Positions 48,465 through 57,939 of a stretch of 64,000 bases of DNA are shown here, piece after piece. Made by a program: the position numbers and the translations under genes. The stretch comes from Clostridiales bacterium (GTDB lineage Bacteria > Bacillota > Clostridia > Lachnospirales > Lachnospiraceae): positions 62,001 through 126,000 of the forward strand of contig JAHZHN010000003.1 in assembly GCA_019420275.1 (NCBI GenBank), in the 5' to 3' direction. The notes under the pieces were generated by a model, which did not search any database, had not been told where the DNA came from, and saw nothing but the letters and a program-made list of their open reading frames with translations. The first letter of the stretch is position 1. Each line of letters starts with the position of its first letter.

Positions 48465-50636
48465 ATGAGAAAAAGACCAGTTGTGTTATTTTTTGCCGGA
48501 TGTGTTTCCGGCATGGCCGCTGTCTGGAATGAAGAAATTCCGGCAGCGGTTTTTTATTGTTTGGGAGGACTGATTTTCTGGGGGTACCAAATTCGACAGG
48601 ATCGAAGATATCTGATCGGTTTGGCCGGGATGGCAGTGGGAATTCTTCTTCTTTTTGCTCAAAGGAAGACCGCACAACAGGAATTATGTATTGTGGAGGA
48701 AAAGTCGCCCAAGAAAGTATCAGGAGTGGTTCTGCAGATTTCACAAACAGAGAACAGTACAGCATACTTGATTCAATGCCCGGGATGGAATGGAAAACTT
48801 TTGCTGTATGATACCAGCAGGGCAAAAATCCGGACAGGAGATAAAATCACAGCAGAAACTGAAGTGGAGATCCAGGAAGAAGGTAAAAATCCAGGCCAGT
48901 TTTCTGCCAGGAATTATTATTTTGCTAAAGGAATCTATTATCGGGCGTTTGCAAATCAGATTTATGTAGAGGGGCATGAAGAGAAGCCGCTGGAGGACAT
49001 TTTGCAAAAATCCAGGAACTGGATCAAAGAACAGATTCAGCATCAGTATGATGGAGAAGAAGCAGACCTGATTCAGGGAATGCTTTTAGGCGATAAGAGT
49101 CGTATGGACGAAGGACAGAAGGATAATTTTAAGGAAAGCGGTCTGATCCATCTGTTGGCGGTTTCCGGACTGCATATTTCTCTGGCGGGGAGGAGCATTT
49201 ACCGGATTCTGAGGCGAATTGGAGTTGGATTTGTTATAAGTTCTGCGGCCGGTTTTGCGTTGGCAATGTATTATGGTATGCTGACGGGAGGATCAGTTTC
49301 TTCTATCCGTGCCGTGATCATGCTTGGAATCTATTTCATGTCACAGATTCTGGGAAGAAACTATGATCTGCTTTCTTCTGCAGCCATGGCTGGCAGCTTG
49401 ATATTGATTAAGAATCCATTTTATTTTGGAGATACGGGATTTTTGCTGTCCTTTTGTGCGGTAATCATCATTGGATGTATTGGTCAGAAGACTGGGAAAA
49501 AGAAAGCAGTGTGGAAAAAGATTTTTACCCGAATTTCTTTTCCTTTCCAACTGCAGATGGGGATGCTTCCGCTTATGATCTATGTTCAGTATGAAACGCC
49601 AATATTTTCATTCTTGGCAAATGCGGCTGCGGTTCCAGTGGCATCTGCAGGATTTTCTATGGCACTGGCATCTGTCTGGATGCCGCCTTTCTTTTTGCAT
49701 CAATGGATTAAGTTTTTGTTTCAGATCGTACTGAAAATTTCAAAAATGAAATACGGTATGATAACGATAGGACAGGTTCCTTTGTGGTGGGTTATTGTGG
49801 GATATGCAGTCTTTTATCTGGCAGGAAAAAAGAAAATAAGACTTTCAATTTCTATCCGCATTGGAATGGTTTATATGGGAGTTTTGTGTATGGCCGCGGT
49901 TCCTTTGCTGAGACGAAAAACCATTGCGTTCCTTGATGTTGGACAGGGAGACTGTATGATGGCAGAAACTGCAGGAGGAATGATTGCTGTAGATGGAGGA
50001 AGCAGCAGTGTAGAAAAAACAGGACGATACCGTATACTGCCGTATCTTAAGAGCAGAGGAAAGCAAAAAATTAAGATTGCAGTTATTTCACATATGGATG
50101 AGGATCACTATGCAGGAATTCTGGAGCTTCTGGAAATGGGGCGAATTGAATTTCTGGGACTTCCGGATGTTCCTCATGATGCTGCTTATAAAATGGTGAG
50201 AGCAGCGGCGAAAAAAGCGGGGACAATAGTATTTCTTTTGGCAAAAGGAAAGGTAATTAAGGGATCGGATTTCTATTTAAAAGTTCTGCATCCTCCTGCA
50301 GGAAGCAGTCTGGAAAAAAATGCGGCATCCCTTGTGCTGCAGGGGCATATTAATGGAAAAAAGATCCTCCTGACTGGAGATGTTGAAAAAGAAGGGGAAA
50401 GAGAATTGCTAGAGGAAGGATTGGAAAAGACGGATATTTTAAAAGCAGCGCATCATGGATCAAAAAATTCAACATCGGAAGAATTTTTAAGCCTTATAAG
50501 ACCAGAATATACGGTTATTTCCTGTGGAAAAGAAAATCGTTATGGACATCCTCATAAGGAAGTAGTAGAGAGAATTGCAAAATATAATAGCAAAATATAC
50601 AGAACAGACGAGGAAGGCGCAGTAATCTTCTGGTAG
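48465..50636 (+). CDS. comEC: ComEC/Rec2 DNA uptake channel
   Basis: A 723-residue polytopic membrane protein. The competence domain (GMLLGDKSRMDEGQKDNFKESGLIHLLAVSGLHISL, described as residues about 205-240) is followed by a run of membrane spans. A C-terminal metallo-beta-lactamase domain (about 485-723) has FLDVGQGDCMMAET, the metal motif ISHMDEDHYAG, LLTGDVEKEGE and KAAHHGSKNSTSEE. ComEC carries single-stranded DNA across the membrane, and its MBL domain may degrade the other strand. With ComEA it suggests the lineage keeps DNA uptake genes. Confidence 0.95.
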   Translation: MRKRPVVLFFAGCVSGMAAVWNEEIPAAVFYCLGGLIFWGYQIRQDRRYLIGLAGMAVGILLLFAQRKTAQQELCIVEEKSPKKVSGVVLQISQTENSTAYLIQCPGWNGKLLLYDTSRAKIRTGDKITAETEVEIQEEGKNPGQFSARNYYFAKGIYYRAFANQIYVEGHEEKPLEDILQKSRNWIKEQIQHQYDGEEADLIQGMLLGDKSRMDEGQKDNFKESGLIHLLAVSGLHISLAGRSIYRILRRIGVGFVISSAAGFALAMYYGMLTGGSVSSIRAVIMLGIYFMSQILGRNYDLLSSAAMAGSLILIKNPFYFGDTGFLLSFCAVIIIGCIGQKTGKKKAVWKKIFTRISFPFQLQMGMLPLMIYVQYETPIFSFLANAAAVPVASAGFSMALASVWMPPFFLHQWIKFLFQIVLKISKMKYGMITIGQVPLWWVIVGYAVFYLAGKKKIRLSISIRIGMVYMGVLCMAAVPLLRRKTIAFLDVGQGDCMMAETAGGMIAVDGGSSSVEKTGRYRILPYLKSRGKQKIKIAVISHMDEDHYAGILELLEMGRIEFLGLPDVPHDAAYKMVRAAAKKAGTIVFLLAKGKVIKGSDFYLKVLHPPAGSSLEKNAASLVLQGHINGKKILLTGDVEKEGERELLEEGLEKTDILKAAHHGSKNSTSEEFLSLIRPEYTVISCGKENRYGHPHKEVVERIAKYNSKIYRTDEEGAVIFW

Positions 50637-50807
50637 TTTTTTTTATAGACAGATAAAAAACGCTAATGATATTGTGGAAAACAGAAAAATAATGATAAAA
50701 ACAGAAGATAATCTATTGCATTTTTTACATAACATGTCTATAATAAAGAATATAATCTGTGTTTTAAAGAAAAAATATTCAAAACAAACAAAAGGAGGAT
50801 ATCTTAA

Positions 50808-51203
50808 ATGTTGAATTTACCAATGGATCATATTGGACTTCACTGCAGTGATGTGGAATTAAATGCGAAATGGTATCAGGATGCAATGGGATTTAAAGTT
50901 GCAGGAAAATTTCCGGGAAAAGGCGGACATAATGTTTATTTTCTGGAGAATCCTTCTGATAAAAAAATGTATGAAATTTCTCAGAGGGATCAGCTTCCGG
51001 GAGGAGCAACTACGAGAGTGGATCATATTGCCTATCGGTCTGAAAATCTGGAATCTGATTATGAGTACTGCAAAGAAAATGGATATAACATCATATCTGA
51101 TGGAATTGAATTAAGTCCAAATTTCTGGGAGAAGGGTTCACGCTGTTTTAAGATTGAAAGTCCATGCGGTGAAGTGATTGAAATTTGCCAGAAAGTATCA
51201 TAA
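50808..51203 (+). CDS. VOC-family (glyoxalase-like) protein
   Basis: A 131-residue protein made of two beta-alpha-beta-beta-beta units: MDHIGLHCSDVELNAKWYQDAMGFKV at the start and VDHIAYRSENLESDYEYCKENGY in the second half. Metal-ligand positions are likely His8 and His73 and the Glu residues in MYEISQ and EVIEICQ. VOC members include glyoxalase I, epimerases and dioxygenases; the present one cannot be assigned. AAAAGGAGGATATCTTAA precedes the ATG. Confidence 0.88.
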   Translation: MLNLPMDHIGLHCSDVELNAKWYQDAMGFKVAGKFPGKGGHNVYFLENPSDKKMYEISQRDQLPGGATTRVDHIAYRSENLESDYEYCKENGYNIISDGIELSPNFWEKGSRCFKIESPCGEVIEICQKVS

Positions 51204-51232
51204 TAATCTGTTTTCAAAATGATTGCCTGTTT

Positions 51233-51270
51233 GGCCGGTTTGCAAAGTGATTTGCTGACCGGTCTTTTTT
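51233..51270 (+). terminator. Terminator after the VOC gene
   Basis: GGCCGGT at 51233-51239 pairs with ACCGGTC at 51258-51264 and GCAAA with TTTGC inside, followed by T6. Confidence 0.8.
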
Positions 51271-51377
51271 GATTTGGTGAGTGCAGCATAAGCTGATTTT
51301 TGCAACGTCTGCTGGACGTTCCCTTTGTGATAGAGTATACTTAGGAAAGCAGAAAGAAAGAGCAGGAAAATAAAACG

Positions 51378-52364
51378 ATGAAAAAAATATTAGACCATAT
51401 AAAAACAAATACATATCCTAGATTTTACCTGTTTTATGGCAGTGAAAAATACATGATTGCTCAGATGAAAAACCGGCTGAAAAAGGCGTTGGTTTCTCCG
51501 GAAGATACAATGAACTATTCTTATTTTGAGGGAAAAAAAGCAAATGTGGAAGAAATTGCTGAATTGGCTAAGACACTGCCTTTTTTCAATGATCACAGAC
51601 TGATTATTTTAGAGGATACGGGGCTTGGGAAGAAAACGAATGAAGACTTTCTGAAGCAGTTACAAGAATGCGCAGATACGACGGTAATGATTTTTATTGA
51701 GGATGATGTAGACAAGCGTTCTAAAATTTATAAGTTTTTTGCAAAGGAGGGGCACGTGGTGTCTTTTGAGCCGGCGAAAGATGCAGAATTGGTCCGATGG
51801 ATCCAATCCCTTTTAAAAAGAGAAGGAAAGCAGATGACATCGTCAGTGGTACGCAGTTTTCTAAATCGCTGCGGGTCAGATATGTTTACCTTAAAAAATG
51901 AGCTGGAAAAACTTATTTCTTATACAGGAGAACGGCAGGAAATTACAGTTCGGGATCTGGATGAATTAACCTCCTCCCAGACGGCTAATCAGATTTTTGC
52001 TATGCTGGAAGCGATTGCAAGAAAACAAAAAGATAAGGTTCTTGAGTTATATTACGATCTGATTGAGTTAAAAGAGTCTCCCTTTGGAATACTTGCCCTT
52101 TTGGTCAGGCAGTGCAATCAGCTGATTCAGGTGAAGGATCTGTCATCTAGAAATTCATCCAATGGAGATATGGCAAAAGCGATGAAAGTGCCTCCGTTTG
52201 TGGTGGGAAAGTTAAAGGATCAGGCGAGACTGTTTCGCATGGAAACTCTGTATCGGATGGCAGAAGCATGCGCCAGGACGGATGAGAGGATTAAGAACGG
52301 GCGAATCAATGACCGGGTTGGTGTTGAATTGTTGCTGATTGAATTCAGTAAAAAAGAAAAGTAA
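51378..52364 (+). CDS. holA: DNA polymerase III delta subunit
   Basis: A 328-residue clamp-loader ATPase-like protein. It begins with YLFYGSEKYMIAQMKNRLKK, the degenerate nucleotide fold of HolA, continues with the LPFFNDHRLIILED segment and RKQKDKVLELYYDLIELKESPFGILALLVRQ in the C-terminal helical collar. The delta subunit opens the beta sliding clamp. The comEC-holA-rpsT order is common in Firmicutes. Confidence 0.94.
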   Translation: MKKILDHIKTNTYPRFYLFYGSEKYMIAQMKNRLKKALVSPEDTMNYSYFEGKKANVEEIAELAKTLPFFNDHRLIILEDTGLGKKTNEDFLKQLQECADTTVMIFIEDDVDKRSKIYKFFAKEGHVVSFEPAKDAELVRWIQSLLKREGKQMTSSVVRSFLNRCGSDMFTLKNELEKLISYTGERQEITVRDLDELTSSQTANQIFAMLEAIARKQKDKVLELYYDLIELKESPFGILALLVRQCNQLIQVKDLSSRNSSNGDMAKAMKVPPFVVGKLKDQARLFRMETLYRMAEACARTDERIKNGRINDRVGVELLLIEFSKKEK

Positions 52365-52374
52365 AGAACAAAAT

Positions 52375-52407
52375 AAAAAGAAGCCTGACGGTTGGCTTCT
52401 TTTTTTA
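52375..52407. terminator. Terminator between holA and rpsT
   Basis: AAAAAGAAGCC at 52375-52385 pairs with GGCTTCTTTTT, loop of 8, followed by a T run to 52407. The A tract lets it serve rpsT on the minus strand. Confidence 0.85.
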
Positions 52408-52437
52408 TGGGTTAATGTTTTCTTTTTTTATAGTAAA

Positions 52438-52701
52438 TTAAGCTACTTTATTTACAGCTTTTGTCAGACGGGAAATCTTTCTGGAAGCTGTATTTTTGTG
52501 GTAGATTCCTTTAGATGCTGCTTTGTTGATTTCAGCGATGCAAGCCTTTAATGCGTCTTCAGCTGCTGTTTTGTCAGCTGCTGCGATAGCTGCTTCTACC
52601 TTTTTCACATAAGTCTTAACTTTAGATTTGATCGCTCTGTTTCTTGCTGTTTTTGTTTCGATTACTTTAATTCTCTTTTTTGCAGATTTAATGTTTGCCA
52701 A
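52438..52701 (-). CDS. rpsT: Small ribosomal subunit protein bS20
   Basis: An 87-residue basic protein starting at TTG 52701, giving (M)ANIKSAKKRIKVIETKTARNR. GGAGGTGCCCACA lies just upstream, and an in-frame ATG at 52758 would add 19 residues not seen in S20. S20 is an all-helical primary binder of 16S rRNA. The gene lies on the opposite strand to holA and gpr, the standard arrangement. Confidence 0.95.
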   Translation of the reverse strand: MANIKSAKKRIKVIETKTARNRAIKSKVKTYVKKVEAAIAAADKTAAEDALKACIAEINKAASKGIYHKNTASRKISRLTKAVNKVA

Positions 52702-52802
52702 TGTGGGCACCTCCAATATGATAACATTCTTTTTTAATTTATTCGTTTCATCATTCATCTATAGCGAGACACGGTTTAAGCCATAGACAAACATACTGTT
52801 AT

Positions 52803-52831
52803 ATTCTATAGAATTCTGCTTTTTTTGTCAA
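52803..52831 (-). promoter_or_regulatory. rpsT promoter
   Basis: On the minus strand TTGACA (52831-52826) and TAGAAT (52808-52803) are exactly 17 bases apart, a strong vegetative promoter suited to a ribosomal gene. Confidence 0.78.
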
Positions 52832-52899
52832 TATACTAATGAGAAAAATACATAGATTTTTAAAAAAAATACAATACTAAATTAAAAAAGGAGGCAGTT

Positions 52900-53760
52900 A
52901 TGCAGAATCGAACAGATCTTGCCCTGGAGTTAAAGGAAGATGCAGAAGAGAGTTCACGCTTATCGGGAATTGCAGTTAGTACAAGAATCGATGCTTCCCA
53001 TCATATCAAGGAGACCAAAATTACTATTAAAAACAAAAAAGGAGAGGAAGTATTAGGAAAGCCAAAGGGACAATATATTACAATTGAAACAAAAGATTTA
53101 TCAAGGAACGATCAGGGATTTCACAAGGAAATGAGCGATGCGCTGTATTTCAATTTGAAAAATATGATTTCAAAGGACAGCAAAATCCTTGTGGCAGGAT
53201 TGGGAAATGCAGGAGTTACGGCGGATTCCCTTGGACCTAAAGTGGTAGAAAATCTCTATATTACCCGCCATTTGAAAAAAGAGGGCCTAATAAAAGAAGC
53301 GAGAGAGTTGAGTGCCATTGCTCCGGGAGTTATGGCTCAGACCGGGATAGAGACCAGAGAAATTTTGGAAGCGCTGGTTGAAAAAACAAAACCAGATGTT
53401 ATGATTGCAATTGATGCCCTGGCAGCCAGAAGTTCAAAACGTCTAAATCGGACCATTCAGATTAGTGACACAGGGATCGCCCCTGGATCCGGGGTCGGAA
53501 ATCACAGAAGTGAAATTACGAGACATACAGTAGGCATTCCTGTGCTGGCCATTGGAGTACCAACGGTAATTTCTGTGCCGGCCATTATCAACGATCTTTT
53601 GGAAGAGGAGGATCAGGAAGCGGTCTATGCAAAATTGGATGAAGAATTTATTTCCATGCACGTTACGCCCAAAAACATTGACGAATCTATGAAAAGGATC
53701 AGTTATACAATTTCAGAAGGAATCAATCAGTTGCTGCATATTCGTAAAAATTGTGAATAG
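52900..53760 (+). CDS. gpr: Spore germination protease GPR
   Basis: A 286-residue aspartic-type protease that degrades small acid-soluble spore proteins at germination. RTDLALELKE at 4-13 is the region around the zymogen cleavage site; only three residues precede it, so the propeptide would be shorter than the 15-16 residues of Bacillus. ETKDLSRNDQGFHKEMS, VAGLGNAGVTADSLGPKV, IAPGVMAQTGIETRE and DALAARSSKRLNRTIQI(SDTGI) are conserved. AAAAGGAGGCAGTT precedes the ATG. An AT-rich upstream segment ending CAATACTA could be a late forespore promoter, weakly. Confidence 0.95.
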   Translation: MQNRTDLALELKEDAEESSRLSGIAVSTRIDASHHIKETKITIKNKKGEEVLGKPKGQYITIETKDLSRNDQGFHKEMSDALYFNLKNMISKDSKILVAGLGNAGVTADSLGPKVVENLYITRHLKKEGLIKEARELSAIAPGVMAQTGIETREILEALVEKTKPDVMIAIDALAARSSKRLNRTIQISDTGIAPGSGVGNHRSEITRHTVGIPVLAIGVPTVISVPAIINDLLEEEDQEAVYAKLDEEFISMHVTPKNIDESMKRISYTISEGINQLLHIRKNCE

Positions 53761-53769
53761 AATGAAAAC

Positions 53770-54879
53770 ATGGGGAAAAGAAAGAGACAGACCATGTTTC
53801 TCTGTTTCTGCTTGTTTTTGATTTTTGCGGCAGTCCAGATGGTAAAGAACCAGGAGTTTGCGTCAGAGGCAGTCCTTGGATATTATGACGGGCTAATGGA
53901 AGGTTTTTTTCCGTCTTATCGAAATAAAAGTCAGCCTGTTTATGGGACAGTCCTGTCCAGAATGATCGGGATTTACCGGAAAGAAGTAAATCCTTTGCTT
54001 CAGTACAGCAGCGATTACCGAAAGACTACAGGGGAAGACTTGGTGTCAGGAGAATATTATTATTTTGAGGATGATGAAGACAGAGACAACAGTGTAGAGG
54101 AAGTGGCAGAAGGAACAAAGAAATTTAATCTGAAAAATTGGCAAAATCCGGCGTATTTGAGGAAATATATTTATCAAATTGACAGTACAACCATGGTGAC
54201 TGACAGCGAGATCAATGGAAAAGAATTGCTGGGAATGGATTTGAGTCTTAAAAAATCAAATTCTCCTCAAGTGCTGATTTATCATACCCACGGGAGTGAG
54301 CAGTACAAAGACAGCCGGCCAGGAAAAAAAAGTGATACAGTGATAGGTGTCGGAGATGAGCTGGTCAAGGAACTGGAACAAAAAGGAATTTCTGTAATTC
54401 ATGACCGGAATGTTTATGACATGAGAAATGGGAAAGAAGAGCGTTCCAAGGCCTATGATTATGCTGCGGATGCCATAGAAAAATATTTAAAAAAATACCC
54501 GGACATTAAAGTGATCATCGATCTTCATCGGGATGGAGTCAATGAAAATACTCATCTTGTGACAACACAAAATGGGCAGAAGATGGCGCAGATCATGTTT
54601 TTTAACGGGGTTAGCCGGACAGCCAGCAATGGGAATCTTTCCTATTTGAAAAATCCAAATAAAAAAATGAATCTTTCTTTTAGCCTTCAGCTTCAGGCGG
54701 AAGCTATGAAAAAGTATCCTGGATTTACAAGAAAGATATATATTAAGGGATACCGCTATAATCTTCATTACCGTGGAAGAAGTCTTCTGGTGGAAGTGGG
54801 AGCGCAGAATAATACCATAAAACAGGCGAAAGCATCCATGAGTTTACTTGCTGAATTATTGAATAATGTGTTATACTGA
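53770..54879 (+). CDS. spoIIP: Stage II sporulation protein P (spore cortex/engulfment peptidoglycan hydrolase)
   Basis: A 369-residue protein with an N-terminal span (residues 9-24) and a long variable stalk. The catalytic domain (from about 170) has VLIYHTHGSEQY with the zinc His and Glu, VIIDLHRDGV and the late SLLVEVGAQNNT. SpoIIP is an amidase and endopeptidase that with SpoIID and SpoIIM thins the septum to drive engulfment. The gpr-spoIIP-lepA order is typical of clostridia and bacilli. Confidence 0.95.
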   Translation: MGKRKRQTMFLCFCLFLIFAAVQMVKNQEFASEAVLGYYDGLMEGFFPSYRNKSQPVYGTVLSRMIGIYRKEVNPLLQYSSDYRKTTGEDLVSGEYYYFEDDEDRDNSVEEVAEGTKKFNLKNWQNPAYLRKYIYQIDSTTMVTDSEINGKELLGMDLSLKKSNSPQVLIYHTHGSEQYKDSRPGKKSDTVIGVGDELVKELEQKGISVIHDRNVYDMRNGKEERSKAYDYAADAIEKYLKKYPDIKVIIDLHRDGVNENTHLVTTQNGQKMAQIMFFNGVSRTASNGNLSYLKNPNKKMNLSFSLQLQAEAMKKYPGFTRKIYIKGYRYNLHYRGRSLLVEVGAQNNTIKQAKASMSLLAELLNNVLY

Positions 54880-54929
54880 ACCGTGAGTTCTGGGAAAAAG
54901 AACGATTAGATGTGTTTAGGAGGAAACTT

Positions 54930-56741
54930 ATGGCTGCTGATCAAAGCAAAATTCGTAATTTTTGTATCATTGCCCATATTGACCATGGAAAATCAACGCT
55001 GGCAGACCGGATTATTCAGATGACAGGAACATTGACTGATCGGGAAATGCAGGAGCAGGTTCTTGATAATATGGATCTGGAGAGGGAACGTGGAATTACC
55101 ATCAAATCTCAGGCAGTGAGAATCATATATAAAGCAAAAGATGGAGAAGAATATATCTTTAATCTGATTGATACACCGGGACATGTGGACTTTAATTATG
55201 AGGTGTCAAGGAGTCTGGCTGCGTGTGAGGGAGCTATTCTTGTGGTGGATGCAGCACAGGGCATTGAAGCGCAGACTCTCGCTAATGTTTACCTGGCATT
55301 AGATCATGATTTGGAGATTATGCCGGTAATTAACAAAATTGATCTTCCAAGTGCTGAACCGGAAAGGGTGAAGGCAGAGATTGAAGATGTAATTGGAATC
55401 GACGCGGAGGATGCGCCGCTGATCTCTGCAAAGAGCGGGCTTAACGTAGAGCAGGTTCTGGAACAGATTGTGGAAAAAATACCAGCTCCGCAGGGTGACC
55501 CCGATGGACCGCTGCAGGGACTGATTTTTGACAGCATATATGATGCTTACAAGGGTGTAATCATTTTTACCCGAATCAAGGAAGGAACCATTAAAGTTGG
55601 TACCCGTATGAAGATGATGGCAACCGGCCAGTCTGCAGAAGTCGTTGAAGTAGGTACGTTCGGAGCAGGTCAGTTTCTTCCGTGTGATGAATTGACGGCT
55701 GGAATGGTAGGATATGTGACTGCAAGTCTTAAAAATGTTCAAGGAACCCGGGTAGGCGATACGATTACAGATATGGATCATCCATGCAAGGAACCTTTGC
55801 CAGGATACAAAAAAGTTAACCCAATGGTCTACTGCGGATTATATCCGACAGATGGAGCAAAATATCCTGATCTGAGAGATGCCTTGGAAAAGCTTCAGCT
55901 TAATGATGCAGCTCTTCAGTTTGAGCCGGAAACTTCAGTCGCACTGGGATTTGGGTTCCGCTGTGGTTTTCTGGGCCTTCTTCATTTGGAAATTGTGCAG
56001 GAACGTTTGGAGAGAGAATACAATCTGGATCTTGTAACCACAGCACCAGGAGTTATTTATCGAGTATACAAGACCGATGGAACGATGATGGAACTGACAA
56101 ATCCATCCAATCTGCCGGATCCGTCTGAGATTGATCATATGGAAGAACCAATCGTGACAGCGGAAATTATGGTGACATCGGAATATGTAGGAGCTATCAT
56201 GGGATTGTGCCAAGAGCGAAGAGGTGTGTACCTGGGAATGGAATATATTGAAGAAACCCGTGCGGTACTGCGTTATGAACTTCCTCTCAATGAAATTATA
56301 TATGATTTCTTCGATGCTCTGAAATCCAGATCCAGAGGTTATGCATCTCTGGATTATGAAATGAAGGGATATGAGGAAGCACGTCTTGTGAAGCTGGATA
56401 TCCTGATCAATAAAGAAGAAGTCGATGCTCTGTCATTTATTGTTCATGAGGATACCGCTTATGAAAGAGGAAGAAAGATGTGTGCTAAGCTGAAACAGGA
56501 GATACCAAGGCATTTGTTTGAGATTCCGATTCAGGCGGCAATCGGAAGTAAGATTATTGCCAGAGAGACCGTTAAGGCTATGCGTAAGGATGTTCTGGCA
56601 AAATGTTATGGCGGAGATATTTCAAGGAAGAGAAAGCTTCTGGAGAAGCAGAAAAAAGGAAAGAAAAGGATGCGTCAGGTGGGCAGCGTAGAGATCCCGC
56701 AGGAAGCGTTTATGAGTGTGTTGAAATTGGATGAAGACTAA
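54930..56741 (+). CDS. lepA: Elongation factor 4 (LepA)
   Basis: A 603-residue GTPase from ATG 54930, set by TAGGAGGAAACTT. The G domain reads IAHIDHGKSTLADRI (G1), RERGITIKSQAV (G2), DTPGHVDF (G3) and VINKIDLPSAEP (G4). Domain II, EF-G-like domains III and V, and the unique LepA C-terminal domain ending with GGDISRKRKLLEKQKKGKKRM follow. LepA acts on stalled or assembling ribosomes. It overlaps hemW by 11 bases. Confidence 0.97.
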   Translation: MAADQSKIRNFCIIAHIDHGKSTLADRIIQMTGTLTDREMQEQVLDNMDLERERGITIKSQAVRIIYKAKDGEEYIFNLIDTPGHVDFNYEVSRSLAACEGAILVVDAAQGIEAQTLANVYLALDHDLEIMPVINKIDLPSAEPERVKAEIEDVIGIDAEDAPLISAKSGLNVEQVLEQIVEKIPAPQGDPDGPLQGLIFDSIYDAYKGVIIFTRIKEGTIKVGTRMKMMATGQSAEVVEVGTFGAGQFLPCDELTAGMVGYVTASLKNVQGTRVGDTITDMDHPCKEPLPGYKKVNPMVYCGLYPTDGAKYPDLRDALEKLQLNDAALQFEPETSVALGFGFRCGFLGLLHLEIVQERLEREYNLDLVTTAPGVIYRVYKTDGTMMELTNPSNLPDPSEIDHMEEPIVTAEIMVTSEYVGAIMGLCQERRGVYLGMEYIEETRAVLRYELPLNEIIYDFFDALKSRSRGYASLDYEMKGYEEARLVKLDILINKEEVDALSFIVHEDTAYERGRKMCAKLKQEIPRHLFEIPIQAAIGSKIIARETVKAMRKDVLAKCYGGDISRKRKLLEKQKKGKKRMRQVGSVEIPQEAFMSVLKLDED

Positions 56742-57873
56742 AGACATAGAATTATATATTCATATCCCATTCTGTCGGAGAAAATGCAATTATTGTGATT
56801 TTTGCTCATTTCCGGCATCCAAAGAACAGGTAAAAGATTACATGGCACAGCTGGAGTTAGAAATTAAAGCATGGGGAGAGTATCTGCCAGATGAAAGAAT
56901 CTCTACGATTTTTATTGGCGGAGGTACGCCGTCTCTGCTGTCTGCAGAACAAATTGGTCATTTGATGCAAACAGTAAAAAGCAGTTTTTTGGTGGATGAA
57001 AAAGCGGAAATTACAATGGAAGTAAATCCGGGAACCGTCTCTTTTGAACGGCTGAAAGGATATTTGGAAGGAGGAATCTGTCGGATTAGTTTCGGCCTGC
57101 AGAGTATGCAGGAAGACGAACTTCAGTATTTGGGACGGATTCACAGCCGGGAGGATTTTCTTGCAGGATTTGAGTCTGCCAGAGCTGCTGGATTCAAAAA
57201 CATCAGTGTAGATTTAATGAGTGGGATACCAAAGCAGACGCTGAAATCATATGAAGATACTTTAAGGCAGACTGCAAAGCTTAGGCCAGAACATATTTCT
57301 GCTTACAGCCTGATCATTGAAGAAGGTACGCCGTTTGCGAAGAATGAGGAACTGGAAGGACTGCTTCCTTCAGAAGATGATGATGTCATAATGTATGAGA
57401 TGACGAAAAAAATCCTTGGGGAATATGGATATCATCAATATGAGATTTCTAACTATTCCAGGCCGGGATATGAATGTCGGCATAACCTGGGATATTGGTC
57501 CCGCATCCCTTATTTGGGAGTTGGGTTAAATGCTTCCTCTTATTTGAGAGAAAAACGATTTCAGCAGACAGCATCCATGCAGGAATATTTGAATCAAAAT
57601 GAGTTTCACAGATATTTTGAGGAAACCAAGCCTTTGTCGGTAGAAGAGCAGATGGAGGAATTTATGTTCCTTGGACTGCGCAGGACTGAGGGTGTAAAAG
57701 AAGCAGAATTTAAAGAAGCGTTTGGATGTTCGATGAAGTCGGTTTATGGACCGGTGATTGAAAAAGCAGTAAAGGGAGGCTGGATGAAAAAAAGGCAAGG
57801 CAAAATAGCTCTGACAAGTCAGGGAATTCTATTCAGCAATCAGGTACTGTGTGAATTTCTTTTAACAGAATAA
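56731..57873 (+). CDS. hemW: Radical SAM heme chaperone HemW-like protein
   Basis: A 380-residue radical SAM protein. IHIPFCRRKCNYCDFCSF gives the C-x3-C-x2-C cluster site, with the further Cys typical of HemW and HemN-like proteins. IFIGGGTPSLL, EVNPGT, ISFGLQSMQEDELQYLGR and the C-terminal HemN-type domain (about 290-375) follow. HemW binds heme and delivers it to respiratory proteins in other bacteria; older annotation calls it oxygen-independent coproporphyrinogen oxidase. Ends the lepA unit. Confidence 0.93.
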   Translation: MKTKDIELYIHIPFCRRKCNYCDFCSFPASKEQVKDYMAQLELEIKAWGEYLPDERISTIFIGGGTPSLLSAEQIGHLMQTVKSSFLVDEKAEITMEVNPGTVSFERLKGYLEGGICRISFGLQSMQEDELQYLGRIHSREDFLAGFESARAAGFKNISVDLMSGIPKQTLKSYEDTLRQTAKLRPEHISAYSLIIEEGTPFAKNEELEGLLPSEDDDVIMYEMTKKILGEYGYHQYEISNYSRPGYECRHNLGYWSRIPYLGVGLNASSYLREKRFQQTASMQEYLNQNEFHRYFEETKPLSVEEQMEEFMFLGLRRTEGVKEAEFKEAFGCSMKSVYGPVIEKAVKGGWMKKRQGKIALTSQGILFSNQVLCEFLLTE

Positions 57874-57877
57874 AAGG

Positions 57878-57914
57878 AAAAGAGGAACCGATTTTGAATC
57901 GGTTCCTCTTTTTT
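57878..57914. terminator. Bidirectional terminator after hemW
   Basis: AAAAGAGGAACCGATT at 57878-57893 and AATCGGTTCCTCTTTT at 57897-57912 form a perfect 16-base stem with a 3-base loop and more T. Confidence 0.93.
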
Positions 57915-57939
57915 GGTTATACTCCTAGAAAAGGCCGCA

